Of a DNA stretch of 58,944 nucleotides, positions 31,821 to 43,550 are shown piece by piece. Source of the stretch: Chlorokybus atmophyticus. Lineage: Eukaryota > Streptophyta > Chlorokybophyceae > Chlorokybales > Chlorokybaceae. The position numbers were made by a program, and so were the translations under genes. The notes below the pieces were generated by a model. It saw nothing but the letters and a program-made list of their open reading frames with translations. It was not told the DNA's origin and ran no database searches. How positions within the stretch are numbered: the first letter of the stretch is position 1; the number at the start of each line of letters is the position of its first letter. The stretch spans positions 1,134,962-1,193,905 of the forward strand of contig RHPI01002069.1 in the NCBI GenBank assembly GCA_009103225.1, in the 5' to 3' direction.

Positions 31821-34800
31821 TCAATCAACAACAAGCGCAGCAGCCAGCTTCGTCTCAACTTCTACACTGTCTCCATTTGTGATCTGTTCACCGGCAGGTT
31901 GAAGCATGCTGAGCAACGTTGCAGTGTCCCTTCCAATGACATCAAGGGCTGCGATCGCTGCCATCTTCTTCGCCATCTTCTTCTCTGGATTTTTGGCTCT
32001 CGCAATCTGGATAGATGATAAAACCGCATCGGTTGTGTGACATGCGCATGCCAACTGATGCAGTGTTTTCTAAACTCAGTTTTCTACCTTGCGTCCTTCG
32101 ATACACACTTCCACATGAGTGCTGCCACCCGATGAAGGTACCTCCTCAAAACGTAGCCGCACATGCACTTGCAAACATGAAATGCACAGTGTATGACGCT
32201 CGCCCATACAGTCATCAGTCTCATGGTACTGCTTCAATAAGCCTACCATCTGGCAAAGTTCATGCAACTCCGTGACAGGGTGCAAGTTTCCGGTTACAGG
32301 CACTTCTGCTGGACGAATCAGAGGTTCCAACACCTACACATCACTCACACACTTGAATGCCTGTCTTGCCGCCCTGATGCATGTACTATTGATGGGTAAG
32401 CGCTCATCAAACCTGCCATGTGCGATCAATGTCCATGCCAGTGTCAAGATACACCGCGCCCGCAAGGGATTCGAGAATGTCGCCCAAAACTTTTGGTGCA
32501 CGCACATCATCCGTGCCGAAACCGGCAAAAAACTTCCGAAATTGACTTAATTTATTGGTTGTTTGAGCGGTTGCTTTCTCCGCCTCACTCGCTTCCCTTC
32601 TTTCAACAACTGCAGCAAACTCGTTGATGGCTGCAGTTAAAGTGGGGGACGCATGCAGCAGGAACTTCTGCAATCCCGCTGATGAATCGCCTCCTGGAGC
32701 CAACGCAATGCGCGCAAAGCTGCACACAGCACAACAAAATTTCCTCAGCATCATAGACGACGGCTTGCCTCTTCACCAAGCTAACTCAGTACACACTCAC
32801 CACTCATTGTTTGTGAGTTGTGCGCGCAGGATGCTTAGCATCCCGGGGTCAAAGTGTCCGTACGCAGAGAATGCCCATCGCATGACGCAGCAATCAAGCA
32901 CAGCATCACCCAAAAACTCCAGTCGCTGGTAGCATGAACGCGCCTGTCAACGCACAAGTTTAAACATGCAATTTGCGACATGCACACCGAACATGCAACG
33001 CAAGTTCTCTAACCTTGGACCAAGTAGCGTGTGTGAAGGCCTCTTCTAGAAGGCTACCATGCTTGAAAGTGTAACCAATAGCGCGCTCCAACCGCATGAA
33101 GCAAGTGGACTGAGACACCTTTGGGGGGTACTTTGCCAGAAGCTCACTCAGCAACTCGCTCTCCTTGTCTTCATCCAGGACGCTGATGCCCACCCACCTA
33201 CACACGCTGATGGTGAGAGCCGCCCGTGGACACTCAAAAGCGTGCAAGGGGCATTACCGCATAAAATAGCGAGCAGCTGAAGGGCCGCCCTCAACAAGGT
33301 ACGCTCCAATCAACGCCTCAACAGCGTCAGCAAGTGTTTTGCCAGGAATGGTTTGACCAGTGGATGAATCATCGAGCTGTGAAGACCCCAACCCGGGTGC
33401 ACACCATGTCTGCAACACACACAGTGCTTCAGCGCTTTTGGACAAAAGCAGCACAGTGCACATACTGCCTTCACGGTCGTCAATTCGCAATGCTAGATCA
33501 AGCCCCTTCATTTGGCATAGGTAGTAGCAATTATGGCTGCAACTTGCGCTGCTGGCTTTTTGCAGCGTACCCGCATGTCGAAAGCCTTGGCTGCAGTCAG
33601 GCCCGACAGGCCTGTCTCAGTGGCCAGAGCGCTGAGAGTCTTGTTGCACACGGCGTTGCTTCGCGCGGCGCTCAGCTGGCCTTCATGCCAGGCTGGCTGT
33701 AGCAGCATCAGCCCAGAGCTAACATGCAGCTTCAGGGCCGCATCCCCGAGCACCTCGAGCCGCTCCAGCGTTGTCGGCACACCCACCGATGCGGCCGTCA
33801 AGGCTTCAACCACCTGATGCACATTGTCCTCTGAAACATATTGTCATGCATCCAGATGGGACATGCAACAGCCTCAAGCATTGGGCATACCCGTTCAAGT
33901 GGGATGCAGGACCTCCATGCAACCTTCTCTCTCAACTCATGCGCACACAGGAAGGTCTCCAATCGCCATATTGCCGCAGGCAGCCAGGACACGGCGCGCC
34001 AAAGGGACGCCGGGATGGGATGCATCCAACAAGTCTGCATGCATTGCAAGGTGAGGTAGGGTCGTGGCAGCTTGCAACTCTCTTGGAGACAACTCAAGTC
34101 ACCTGTGGCACCAAGAAAACTGGAGGGGACTTTGCTGCTGCTTGGTTGTCCTGATGGCCGTCTACATCACTATTAGCTATGCTGTTTGCAGCAGTGCCTG
34201 CGGCCTTCCTCTTTACTCTATCCTTGGTTGCTTTTGCAAGCAGCAGCGGACATGATGCAGAAATGTTTCGTACTTCCAACATGGGCTGTGACATGTCGAC
34301 GGCGACGCGATATCTGATAAGGCATGCGGATCATTTTAGCAATGGTGATAGGAGCAGCAGTACACAAGGCTCGTAGCAATTAATATAAAAGGCACCAGCT
34401 TACTTTTCAGTGTGGTAGTCAGCAAAAGACCGTTCATTCTGCTGACGGCCGCTTAAAAATGTTGAAGCAGGGCTCATATCATTTCGCACTTGAAGAACAA
34501 AATGCTCGTGTCCTTGGGACATGCCTGTTACCACCCTGTTCGCGAAACAGGCGTAGTCGCCGACGCTTGGATGGAGCCAACCGTCAGAGTTTACAGCCTC
34601 TGCTGTATCTACGTTGACTTGCTCCACCAGTTGCCAGTTGATGTCCACGACATCACTATTGACATTACTACTGCTGGAGTCGGCAACAGGCAACACCAGG
34701 TAGCTCCTCGACTCGTCCTCAGCAGCGGCTTGATTACGTGCGTGGCTGCGAGTAATGGCAGCAAACACAACGCTTTGGAATGTGCGTGCAGCGTGATACT

Positions 34801-37800
34801 GCTCCATTGTGAGTGTGAGCATGCGTGCGGGACTGAAGCGAAGCCCCCCGTGCAGGTTGTGGCTGAACTGCAGAGCGACTTCAGGTAGATCGTCTGCATT
34901 GCCGGCACAAGCAAACAACATCACCATCAGGACCAGGATGTCAAGCAGTCCTGCGGCTGCATACCTGGCGTAGGGCCCCATGCGAGTAAGGCTAACGGAG
35001 CCACATCTCCGCAGGTGAATGAGGATATTGTGGAGTCACCCGACAGCGATAGTGGATAAATGCGGTGTGCATACATGGTTACGGTTGAGCAGGCAGAAAT
35101 GGCGCGAGGAGCGATGAAAGCAGAGGGAATAGTGGGTAGCACGGCTGTAATAGCTGCATACTTCCGCTTGCGAGGAGATGCCCTTATTCCTTCAGGCAGC
35201 TGCATGAAGAGCAGTATGCGTTTGTATGCGCATGTACAAAGCCAACTTGACACAACTCTCAACCTACCTCCCGCACATCTGGCAACAAGTGGTTATTTAT
35301 AGCTCCATGCTTGTGCAGAACGATGCACGCTTCTAAAGCCGCAGACTGTTTGGCTTTCTTGGTGTTGAGCTGCGGCTCCCCGCGAATGCACTTGGATGGG
35401 AGGGGGCAGTTGGCAGGAAGATGCACCTCCGTGCAATACATGTGGGATACGCACCCGTGAAGCCAGCCAATCTCCTTGAACACCGGACGCGTGTTGATGC
35501 AGTACCTGCAGGCCGCTTAGCAAGGATGGTGCAGCAGACTTCTAGGCCCTACATATGTGTGCGAGGGGACTTACTATACATGTGCATCAGTGAACTTACT
35601 CATCTTGAGGGAGAGTGACGCAGTAGTTGTGCAGGAGAGAAATGCTGGAGTCGAATGTGATTATGGCACCAGTTGACTCTACCTTGTATTCTTTACCCAT
35701 GTACAACTACAACAGGACGTTCAGTACGCGTTGTACGCATGACAATGTTGTCAACCACTCAGTGAGGGCGTAGTGTTGTGGGCACCGGGAGTACCTGTGG
35801 AGTGCCAGGGTCAACAGGCACATTTGCAGGGTCGGTGCGGGCCAGAGCCATGGCAAGCATGTGGCCTTCAGTCTCATGCAACGAGCGCAGGATAGCCTCG
35901 TGAGCAACATCACCCCTGAGTGTGCATCGCTCAGCATTTTAAATCATTCAACACCCCTGAAAGGCACACATGCACCCCCAGTTGTACCTCTCAACCATGT
36001 GCACGTAGTCGGAACCTTGCTGGCGTGCACGCCCGCGAGATTGGATGTTTGTCGCAGCAGTAGCGGGAGAATTAAAGCGCACCACACAGCGGCACCGCTG
36101 TATGTCTATACCTTCCTCTGCTACAGATGTTGCTATCTGCAGTTTCATGTCATGTCAAACTTCAGCTTCAGTATGCATGTGTAAGCAAGCATGAAGTATA
36201 CCAAAAAGGCAGCACAGACAGGTGCAAAGCCCCTCGTGCTTTGGCTTACCAGCACATTCAACCTGCCGTCCCTAAACTTCTCTAAAAGCGCCCGCTGCTT
36301 CTTTGTGTCCGCTCCACAATAGCCGGTGGCACTGCGCGAGTGACCAGTTATCAAGCCCACACGCAACCTTTTGGTCCCGCAGTCACTGCCACCATCATCT
36401 TCAAAGGTGAAGGATGGAAGGCGTGTGAGAGTGTTAAGCAGTGCTGCCGCTACGTCACGCCGCTCCACGAACACAATCGCTCGCAAATCAGGCTGGCAGG
36501 CGTACTCGTGCAGCAAGTGCACTAACGAGCATGCCTGCGATCAAACAAGACATTTGTCAACGACCACAGCATACATGTCTTGCACACAATGATTGTAAGC
36601 ATGCGGTGACCTTGCGGGATAGCAGCACAGGTTCAGTCAGGGTAAGATCGATGGTCAAATCCTCGCCAGTTGCACAGTTTGTAAGCTGCACTCCTGACGT
36701 TACCAGCTGAAGGGCGCTGAGCAACAGACTATCCTGGTGGACAGTGGACACCGCGTGTTACAGAAGGAAAGGCAGAACACCAGACGTACGGCCACAACAA
36801 GGCTCACACGCATTACGGCATCTCCATCATTGAGCATTTTGGCCTTGCTGCCTTCTTTGTCATCGACGTCCATCTGTTCCTCAATGTCCACATTGCAGGT
36901 GGAGACTGTTGTGCCTGAGGTATGTTTATGTTTATGTTTTAACGCGTCCTGAAGGTAGTTTGCTGCAGCTAGACGCCCAACCTGCGTACATCAGATACGG
37001 TAGAATGGCATCAATCATGGCATCAAATATTGACAACTGACATTGCCACAGGTGGGCCAAAACCCCCTGGTACCTGCACAAGGAAGGCGTGTGCGGACAG
37101 TATCTGCCGACGCACAAGCTTGTCCAGCTCGCCATTGGCTGTGCATATGTCCTGCGCCACAGGTGATTGGGTGAGACCTGCGCACACATACTCGTGCACT
37201 CCTGAGGGTGGCTTCGCCTGCACTTGCAGGCAAAGCCACCTCTAACACGCTAAGATGCAACCAAGATCACTACCAGCGTCCAATTACACTAATCTTGCAA
37301 GGAAGGCTACAAGGCTGGCAACCGACAACAGACTCTGCCATGCCTCAGCCTAGACTTGGTTAAGCTATGAATTAGGCGCATGCACTCGGTGTTGCCCAGG
37401 TATACATTCAGTGGCATGATAGTTGCTCAGGTTATTATCGATAGATAACACATGAATACTCAAGCAGCAGCGCACTGAGCAGACAGCCAAACTGACATAC
37501 AAGCAATGACATGAACAACTTACCACACGGCAGGTGGGGATGTCACCAAGGACATGACTACCATGTGGTGGTCAAGCCCTTGGTGACAGCCCCAAGTGCC
37601 GCACTAAGGCATTATCGCTGCTATCAGATTGCGCACAAGACAGACACACCTCGCTGAGGCCAAACAGCTGGAATGCAGGCTTGAGAATGCTGTCCGCTGG
37701 TGCGTCGTAGTAGTGCACGATCTCGCTAGGCGTGGGCGTGTGCGCCTCAACTGCGGCGCGATCGCTTGGCGTTAGAAGTGTTGCATGCAGCCGCGCCTCC

Positions 37801-38901
37801 AACTCCTGGACACATATCATAATAGAGTGCTGCCAAAGCCGCATGCGAGCTTGCGCTAATCTGTGTTAAGTGCACCTGAATCTTCTCATTGACTACTTCA
37901 CGCGTTCCGCCCTTGCTTTTGCCAAAGTAAGGGGAGGCAGTCATGCCGAATATAATTGGTAGCTCCCCAGCACTGGAGCTTCCTGAATTACCTTCACTGG
38001 CTGCAGTTTGAGCTTGCAACAGACGCGCGTAGTGCTTGGACATGATCAAAGCATAGGGGTGGTTGCCGCGCGCATGATGGCATTCGTCAATGATGATCAA
38101 GCCGGCTCGTGAAAGGTGAAAAAAGCCGTGGTCGAGAATGTTCAGTAGAATCTGATGTGTCATCACCAACACCTGCATTGCAACGAGTTCAACGCCGTAA
38201 GCACCTCCGTGCAGTGCATGTGACCAAAGTGCATCAGCTTGGGCACAGTGTGCTTGCAAAAGAGTGTCAACCAGAGCACATGCCATGTGTCGCCCGCTGC
38301 AATGGTGAGCACCTCGTTCTCTGCAAACTCCTTTTTCCAACGTTGCAGGTCCCACATATCAACACCACAATCGCCCCAATACTTGCCGACCTTTAGCGCT
38401 GTGTGGCGCTCTACGTAAGCCGCTTGCTGCACAATCCACCAACAGTCACATCACACAGCATCCCCTACACCATTACGCAGTGCGCGAGGTTACGATGTTG
38501 CTGCCTCACCTGTGCCACAAGAGGCACCTTGGGCACCAGGAAGAATGTATGTCGCTTGCCAGGTTGTGCATGACGGTTGCGTATCAACAGGCAAGCTATC
38601 AGCGTCTTGCCTGCCATTGCACAGACTGTTGAAAGAACACCCTACACCTGAACACGAGCTGCTGCACAATACATAGTTACTGTGGCAGTTTTTAAATCTA
38701 TGCAAGCTCACCTGCCCCTGTTTCAAGGTACACGAGCGTATTTCTGGCAAGCGCACGCTCAAGAAGCTCCAGCTGATACTCGCGCGGGGTCTCACCAAAA
38801 TCATCAGTTGCAAGCATGCATGAATCGCGGGTATCGCATGCTTCGTCTTGCTTGCTGTTGGTTGGTGTGCCAAGCGTGTCTTTAACACTCGCAGTCGCCA
38901 T
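31821..38901 (-). CDS. DCL: Dicer, full-length double-stranded RNA endonuclease
   Basis: 1,559 residues from 24 exons (minus strand): 38901-38712, 38610-38510, 38426-38313, 38172-37876, 37805-37650, 37217-37074, 36981-36808, 36733-36611, 36534-36250, 36136-35988, 35915-35795, 35706-35600, 35505-35268, 35199-35040, 34893-34404, 34313-34103, 34034-33891, 33828-33571, 33409-33258, 33197-33014, 32943-32801, 32719-32413, 32333-32088, 32006-31821. All phases fit. Domains: DExH helicase (ETGAGKT ~60; DECHH ~164; MTASP), helicase C (QSRGRARQ ~560), dimerisation/DUF283 (TGAIITF...NYCVTLP), PAZ (ending ADYHTEKYRVAVDMSQPMLEV), RNase IIIa (LERLEVLGDAALK ~1089; DAVEALIGA), RNase IIIb (YQRLEFLGDAVLD ~1271; GDILESLAGA), and a dsRNA-binding fold with KKMAKKMAA. 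Acidic catalytic residues are present in both RNase III domains. It makes small RNAs for silencing. Confidence 0.95.
37207..37240. repeat. Hairpin across the exon 6 acceptor of Dicer
   Basis: GGTGGCTT-C-GCCTGCA, a two-base turn, then TGCAGGC-A-AAGCCACC: 15 pairs with one mismatch. The exon 6 acceptor lies at 37218/37217 on the minus strand, so the splice site is inside the stem. Confidence 0.75.
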
Positions 38902-40238
38902 GGCGAACACTATGTAACAGTGACAGCGCTGGGTTCTAGATGTCTATAATACGAAGTTGCTGGCCAACAAGGTCCGAATCTCACAGCAATACAAACGAGA
39001 CGGACGCAACGCCAGCGGAGCAGTGCAAGCGGGACAAGCAACAACTGCGTACACGCTGATTGCCCAGCGTCGCTGGTCTGCTGTCACGTCAACATCAGGT
39101 GGCAAGGCTGAGGTGGACGTGAGGTCCTGCTCTAAACAGTGAAGTAGAGCAGCCTGTGAAGTTAATGGTCGTCATCAAATCAAAGTACACTGCAAACATA
39201 AAGCACTGAGTGTTGCGTTCGCGTATGACTGCGCGTTGCAGATGGTGTGTTGCGTTACAAGCAGCGTGGGACAATGCTAGACGCAGTCGACTTGTTATTT
39301 AAGGCTTACGCAGGAGCCACTAACTATCACGCAAAGTGGCAAACTGTTTACCAAGTGGATTACAACAGCACACAAAACTCAAGCCTCCGACAAAACTCTT
39401 AACAGTCGCGTCATACTTTACATAGATTTCGCATGCGAGCACCACGCAGCAGCGGAACGAGCATGCATCTTTCAACAAGCTGTAAATTGATGTTACCAAC
39501 CTGAACAAGCCAGGGGCACAATTAGCCCCGGCGGAAATGCGGTCAGATCATGCTGGTTGCCACCGCCTCAGCAGCACCAACTGCCAGTCTCGGCATGCAT
39601 AAGGAGAGTACCCACAGCCGACCAGCGGCCGTCAAGGCCAGCTGTCCATCGCCGCCAAGCCCATCTCACACATTGTGCTGCACTCAGCGGCACAGCGACG
39701 CAGCGACCGAATGCGACTTTGCTTTGCTTTCTCTCCGCTGTGCCATGTGTCAAGCCCTAGATCGGACGGTCTGCGGCAGACAGAAGATACCTGTGCCGGC
39801 TGCTGAGGCCCACATCGGCCGTACGATGGCCTTCATCTTGAGCTTATCCGCAGTATGCATTGTATGCGAGACCGTAGGCAGGGCGGCGGCGGCGGCGGCG
39901 GAGGTGTGGTGGGGTCCCTGCAGCAGGGAAACCGCATGCTTCAAAGCGTTGGGTCTGAACACCTTTTCTGAACGGTAATGCTACTTATTGCTGGTTGCCG
40001 AAGGCTTACATATGCAATATGCGGTGGGCTCTGCTTGCTGAGCTGCGAGTCTTGCTTGCAATGGCCTCTAGCATTTGGTTATCTTGCTGCCTCTTTGGTT
40101 ACGTTACAAAGTGAAAATGAAAGGAGTGATTGACAGTGTCCTGCATGCTGCAGCAGCGGCCTACAGCGGTTGCATTGCGCGCGACGCCTGTGAGTCCGCT
40201 TTTCATTGTTTGCATTTGTTGCAACGCAGTTAATAGCT
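38902..40238. other. Spacer between divergent Dicer and phosphatase-like genes
   Basis: Contains overlapping frames on both strands at 39550-39978 (plus, ATG 39550, 142 codons) and 39962-39750 / 39508-39320 (minus), with a GGC-repeat near 39888. Some borders look like splice sites, but no combination gives a recognisable protein. It may contain a small undetermined gene. Confidence 0.45.
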
Positions 40239-41561
40239 ATGGCTAGCGCGGCTCTGTGCGCGTGCTCCACGTCGCCATGCTGCTCAACCGAGCATACGGC
40301 GAGGCCATGGAGGCTAGAAAGAAGCACGTGCATGCCGCACAAGGCGATGGGCACGGCGATAAAAGCATCGCATGCACGCACGCATTTCAGTATTCGCGCC
40401 AGCGCTGGCAATGGTGTGAGCAAGCTTGAGACCCAAGTGCAGAACGAAGCCGAGAGCAGCACCAGTAGCACGAAGTTTGACGTCAGCAGCAACTGTGTCA
40501 CTCCCGTTTACAGGTAGACTGCCATGCTGAGGACATGTGCGCATGCACCAGCACTGCGGCCATGCTGAGCTCACATATGCTTGCTGGATGCAGTGCTTTC
40601 TGAAGCACTTTGTCACAACAGTACTTGCAGCGGTGGCATGCGTTTATAGCGAGGTGTTGGCTGCAGGTCTACGCCTTGGAAAGCTGAAGCAAGCAAAGCA
40701 GCGACAGCCACCAGCCAGATTAGAATACTGTTTGTTAGCGAGGGGAACGTGTGCCGCTCTGTGCTAGCAGAAGCGTTCTTCAATGCAGTGTTGAAGGAGA
40801 ACGGGCTCAGCGAGTTGGTAGAGTGTGAGTCGAAAGGATCCAGAAACTACAATGAGGGAGAGGAGCCCGATGAGCGAGTAGCAGAGGTGATGGTAGCACT
40901 GCTGGGAATAATCAGACTTCACACCAGTTTGCGTGTTTCTTACACAGTAGTGTTTCTCAGGTTGCCCAGGACATGGGAGTATCACTCCCTGAGGGCATGA
41001 CCGCACGCGTGTTTGTACCTGCTGAGGACATTGTTGCGTATGACCTAGTGGTGGTGATGGACAAGTTCAATGCTTCGGATGTTCTGAAGGAGGTGTCTGT
41101 GTACGACACTATCCACAAGTCGGGGAACTATTCTGTGCGCGTTCGCAAATTAGGTGAGAGGCTAGGTCAGAGCATCATACAATTTCTACCCGTTGTGGTC
41201 AGCACGCAGCACTGCACTGCGCTTGCGTCAAAAGCCTGAGAGCAGGCTTTTGACGCAGGCTTTTCATACAACATGTTGGTGATTCATCTAACCGTTGCTG
41301 CCAGGCGAGTTCCGCACACCGCCTGTTGACGATATTGACGACCCATTGTACGGGAACGATGAGACACCGGAGGAGATGGAGTATTTGCGCGCAACAGCAA
41401 GAATGCTGCAAGAGTCTTGCAAGGGTCTTGTGGACTACATCATTGGTGTGCGGCAAGCATGTGCCAAAACGCAGCAGCCCTTGAAGGAAGCTTTCTCACA
41501 GTCAATATGCGGCATGCAGGCCATGGACTGGCTCGTGCCACCCATGCTACAGAAGCGTTGA
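40239..41561 (+). CDS. Low-molecular-weight tyrosine phosphatase-like protein, Cys-to-Ser at active site, plastid leader
   Basis: 314 residues from exons 40239-40513, 40667-40886, 40961-41153, 41305-41561. A ~90-residue Ala/Ser/Arg/Cys-rich leader resembles a transit peptide. The core follows the LMW-PTP fold: ILFVSEGNVCRSVLAEAFF (residues 112-130), YDLVVVMDKFN, then PVDDIDDPLYG, the general-acid Asp loop. In active enzymes the P-loop reads V-C-x-G-N-x-C-R-S. Here the first Cys, the nucleophile, is Ser116, while the second Cys, Arg122 and Ser123 remain. The equivalent change inactivates known enzymes but keeps phosphate binding. A C-terminal extension of about 40 residues follows the core. 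It could be a pseudophosphatase or use another chemistry. Confidence 0.85.
41224..41257. repeat. Perfect 15-bp hairpin in an intron
   Basis: TGCGTCAAAAGCCTG, loop AGAG, CAGGCTTTTGACGCA. It lies in intron 3 of the phosphatase-like gene. A partial third copy (GCAGGCTTTT) overlaps its end. Confidence 0.85.
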
Positions 41562-42520
41562 ATTGCTCGGTAGTCATGCAGCGGTTGTGTTGACAATTAC
41601 AAACACTAGACATACCCACAACATGTAGCAGCGTTAATGTTTGGACTTGGTTACTCTCTTACTCCCTCGATGGAGGCCCTTGAGGAATATGTGGGATAGC
41701 TGAGCTCGAGGGGAGGCAGTGAGTACAACCAGGAGCAAAAGCCAGGTCATGTCGTGTATTGGCAATGATTAGCAAAGAAGTAGCTCAGCAGACCTTCGAG
41801 GTCGCCTGCCTTGATAAAGAGTTTGAGGTTGCAGTCAGCATGATGTCTGATCTGTGCTGTTGCATAACACACCCTTGGGATTGATGGGACGGCTGTTGAA
41901 TACGGTTACTCTCATAGTTGCAAGTCAGATTCTGCAATGTCATTGTACAAAGGATGCCAGGCGGGTCACACGCATGCAAGTAACATTGCACTCATGATAT
42001 ACATGAACTTAGCACAGAGCCCGTGTGGGCAGGTAATGCACAGATACGTATGTATGCATGCCTAACGGGGAGGTCTAGACTAGTGCAGTGTAGTGAGGAA
42101 CAAACAGTGTGTATAGCCCGGTGGTTGTGTTGTAATGTGCTTGCATGTTGCTGTTTGGCATGCTGTGAGTGAGGTGATGCATGTCTCGAACTACTGCCAG
42201 CATATCCTATACAAGCGTCCGACACTTTGCATGCAGCCTACGTAGCGTACCATCTCTTATACACCATTGCCACCATGCGTTCACATACAACACCACCGGG
42301 CTACACACCAACATACTGCTACTACGCTACTCACTAAGCACAACGCTAACTGATCACTTACCGTACTCAATCAACATTATGCATGAGTACTTTTATGTAC
42401 GCAAGTAGTGGTAATCTATTATTGCCTAGAAAAAACAACTGCACAAGTGAGGAGTACAATGTCTTTGTATTTTTTAGGGAATTTTCTAGAGAAGCCCCCC
42501 CCTCAATCTTCACATATTTT

Positions 42521-42798
42521 NNNNNNNNNNNNNNNNNNNNNNNNNNNNNNNNNNNNNNNNNNNNNNNNNNNNNNNNNNNNNNNNNNNNNNNNNNNNNNNN
42601 NNNNNNNNNNNNNNNNNNNNNNNNNNNNNNNNNNNNNNNNNNNNNNNNNNNNNNNNNNNNNNNNNNNNNNNNNNNNNNNNNNNNNNNNNNNNNNNNNNNN
42701 NNNNNNNNNNNNNNNNNNNNNNNNNNNNNNNNNNNNNNNNNNNNNNNNNNNNNNNNNNNNNNNNNNNNNNNNNNNNNNNNNNNNNNNNNNNNNNNNNN
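42521..42798. other. Assembly gap
   Basis: 278 N bases. A run of eight C precedes it by about 24 bases and CCCC follows it directly. Confidence 0.95.
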
Positions 42799-43022
42799 CC
42801 CCTTTTACAAGACAAAAAGCACTGCACTCCAAAATTTTTATGCTTCTTTGATGGCGGGCGCAGGCTCTTCCAAGTAAATACGGTAGTGACGGAGCTGCAT
42901 ACATAGTCGTGTATATAGCACGAGGTGAGTGTGTTCTGCAGAGTGTTGCATGCGTGGTGTGGTCTGAATGGGCATACCCCTCTAGCATTTTCTGTACAAC
43001 TTGTGTATGCAGCTCCATCACT

Positions 43023-43061
43023 ACCATTCACACGCTTGTATACCACAAGCGTGTGTATGGT
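43023..43061. repeat. Long hairpin, 16 pairs with one mismatch
   Basis: ACCAT-T-CACACGCTTGT, loop ATACC, ACAAGCGTGTG-T-ATGGT. The central eleven pairs are perfect. Confidence 0.85.
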
Positions 43062-43420
43062 GGTATGTCATTTACTGTAACAGCATATCGCGGGCCAATG
43101 TCTGCGCGCAGGAACATTCTTACGTCGAGGGGCCCAGCGTACCTTCGGCGACTGACGTGCATCGCTAACCGAGGTGCTGACACGCCACGTGGGCCGACCA
43201 CTACTGCATGCTTATCCCGGAATTCATCGGACGGCAGCGGTAACATTGACGCCATGCCCAGCACCTGAAGACCGTCGGATGTTGTATCTGGACCTCGCCG
43301 ATAATTAGGCCACAAAGTAACTACCGTTTATAAATAACCTAACGTGGCTTCACCGCAGCAAGGTGGCTAACATACTTCAAGCCGCGGATGTCACGAAGGT
43401 TGCTGAGTTGAGTTTATCGC

Positions 43421-43428
43421 AAACCCTA
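43421..43428 (+). promoter_or_regulatory. Telobox motif upstream of catalase
   Basis: AAACCCTA about 120 bp before the catalase ATG. Position suggests a promoter or 5' UTR element; function is inferred. Confidence 0.45.
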
Positions 43429-43550
43429 GCCTACACACTGACGTTGTTGCCTTGGGGCGCTGGTGCTACGCGGGGCAGCGGCGAGCGAGGTGTGGGCATT
43501 GTTGCCGGCGTTGGACTGACAGGACAGCGGGTTGTTTGAGCCTCTGCATC

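Larger units (their letters stand above)
41562..43550. other. Spacer with assembly gap, upstream of catalase
   Basis: Holds the phosphatase-like 3' UTR, a gap of 278 N bases, a strong hairpin at 43023-43061, and a minus-strand frame (about 43250-43028) that is open and compositionally protein-like but unrecognised. AAACCCTA at 43421-43428 lies in the likely catalase promoter. Confidence 0.55.

Noticed and set aside
37207-37240. microRNA precursor in Dicer
   Set aside because: The stem has about 15 pairs and a two-base turn, too short for a 20-24-nt duplex. It is reported only as a hairpin.
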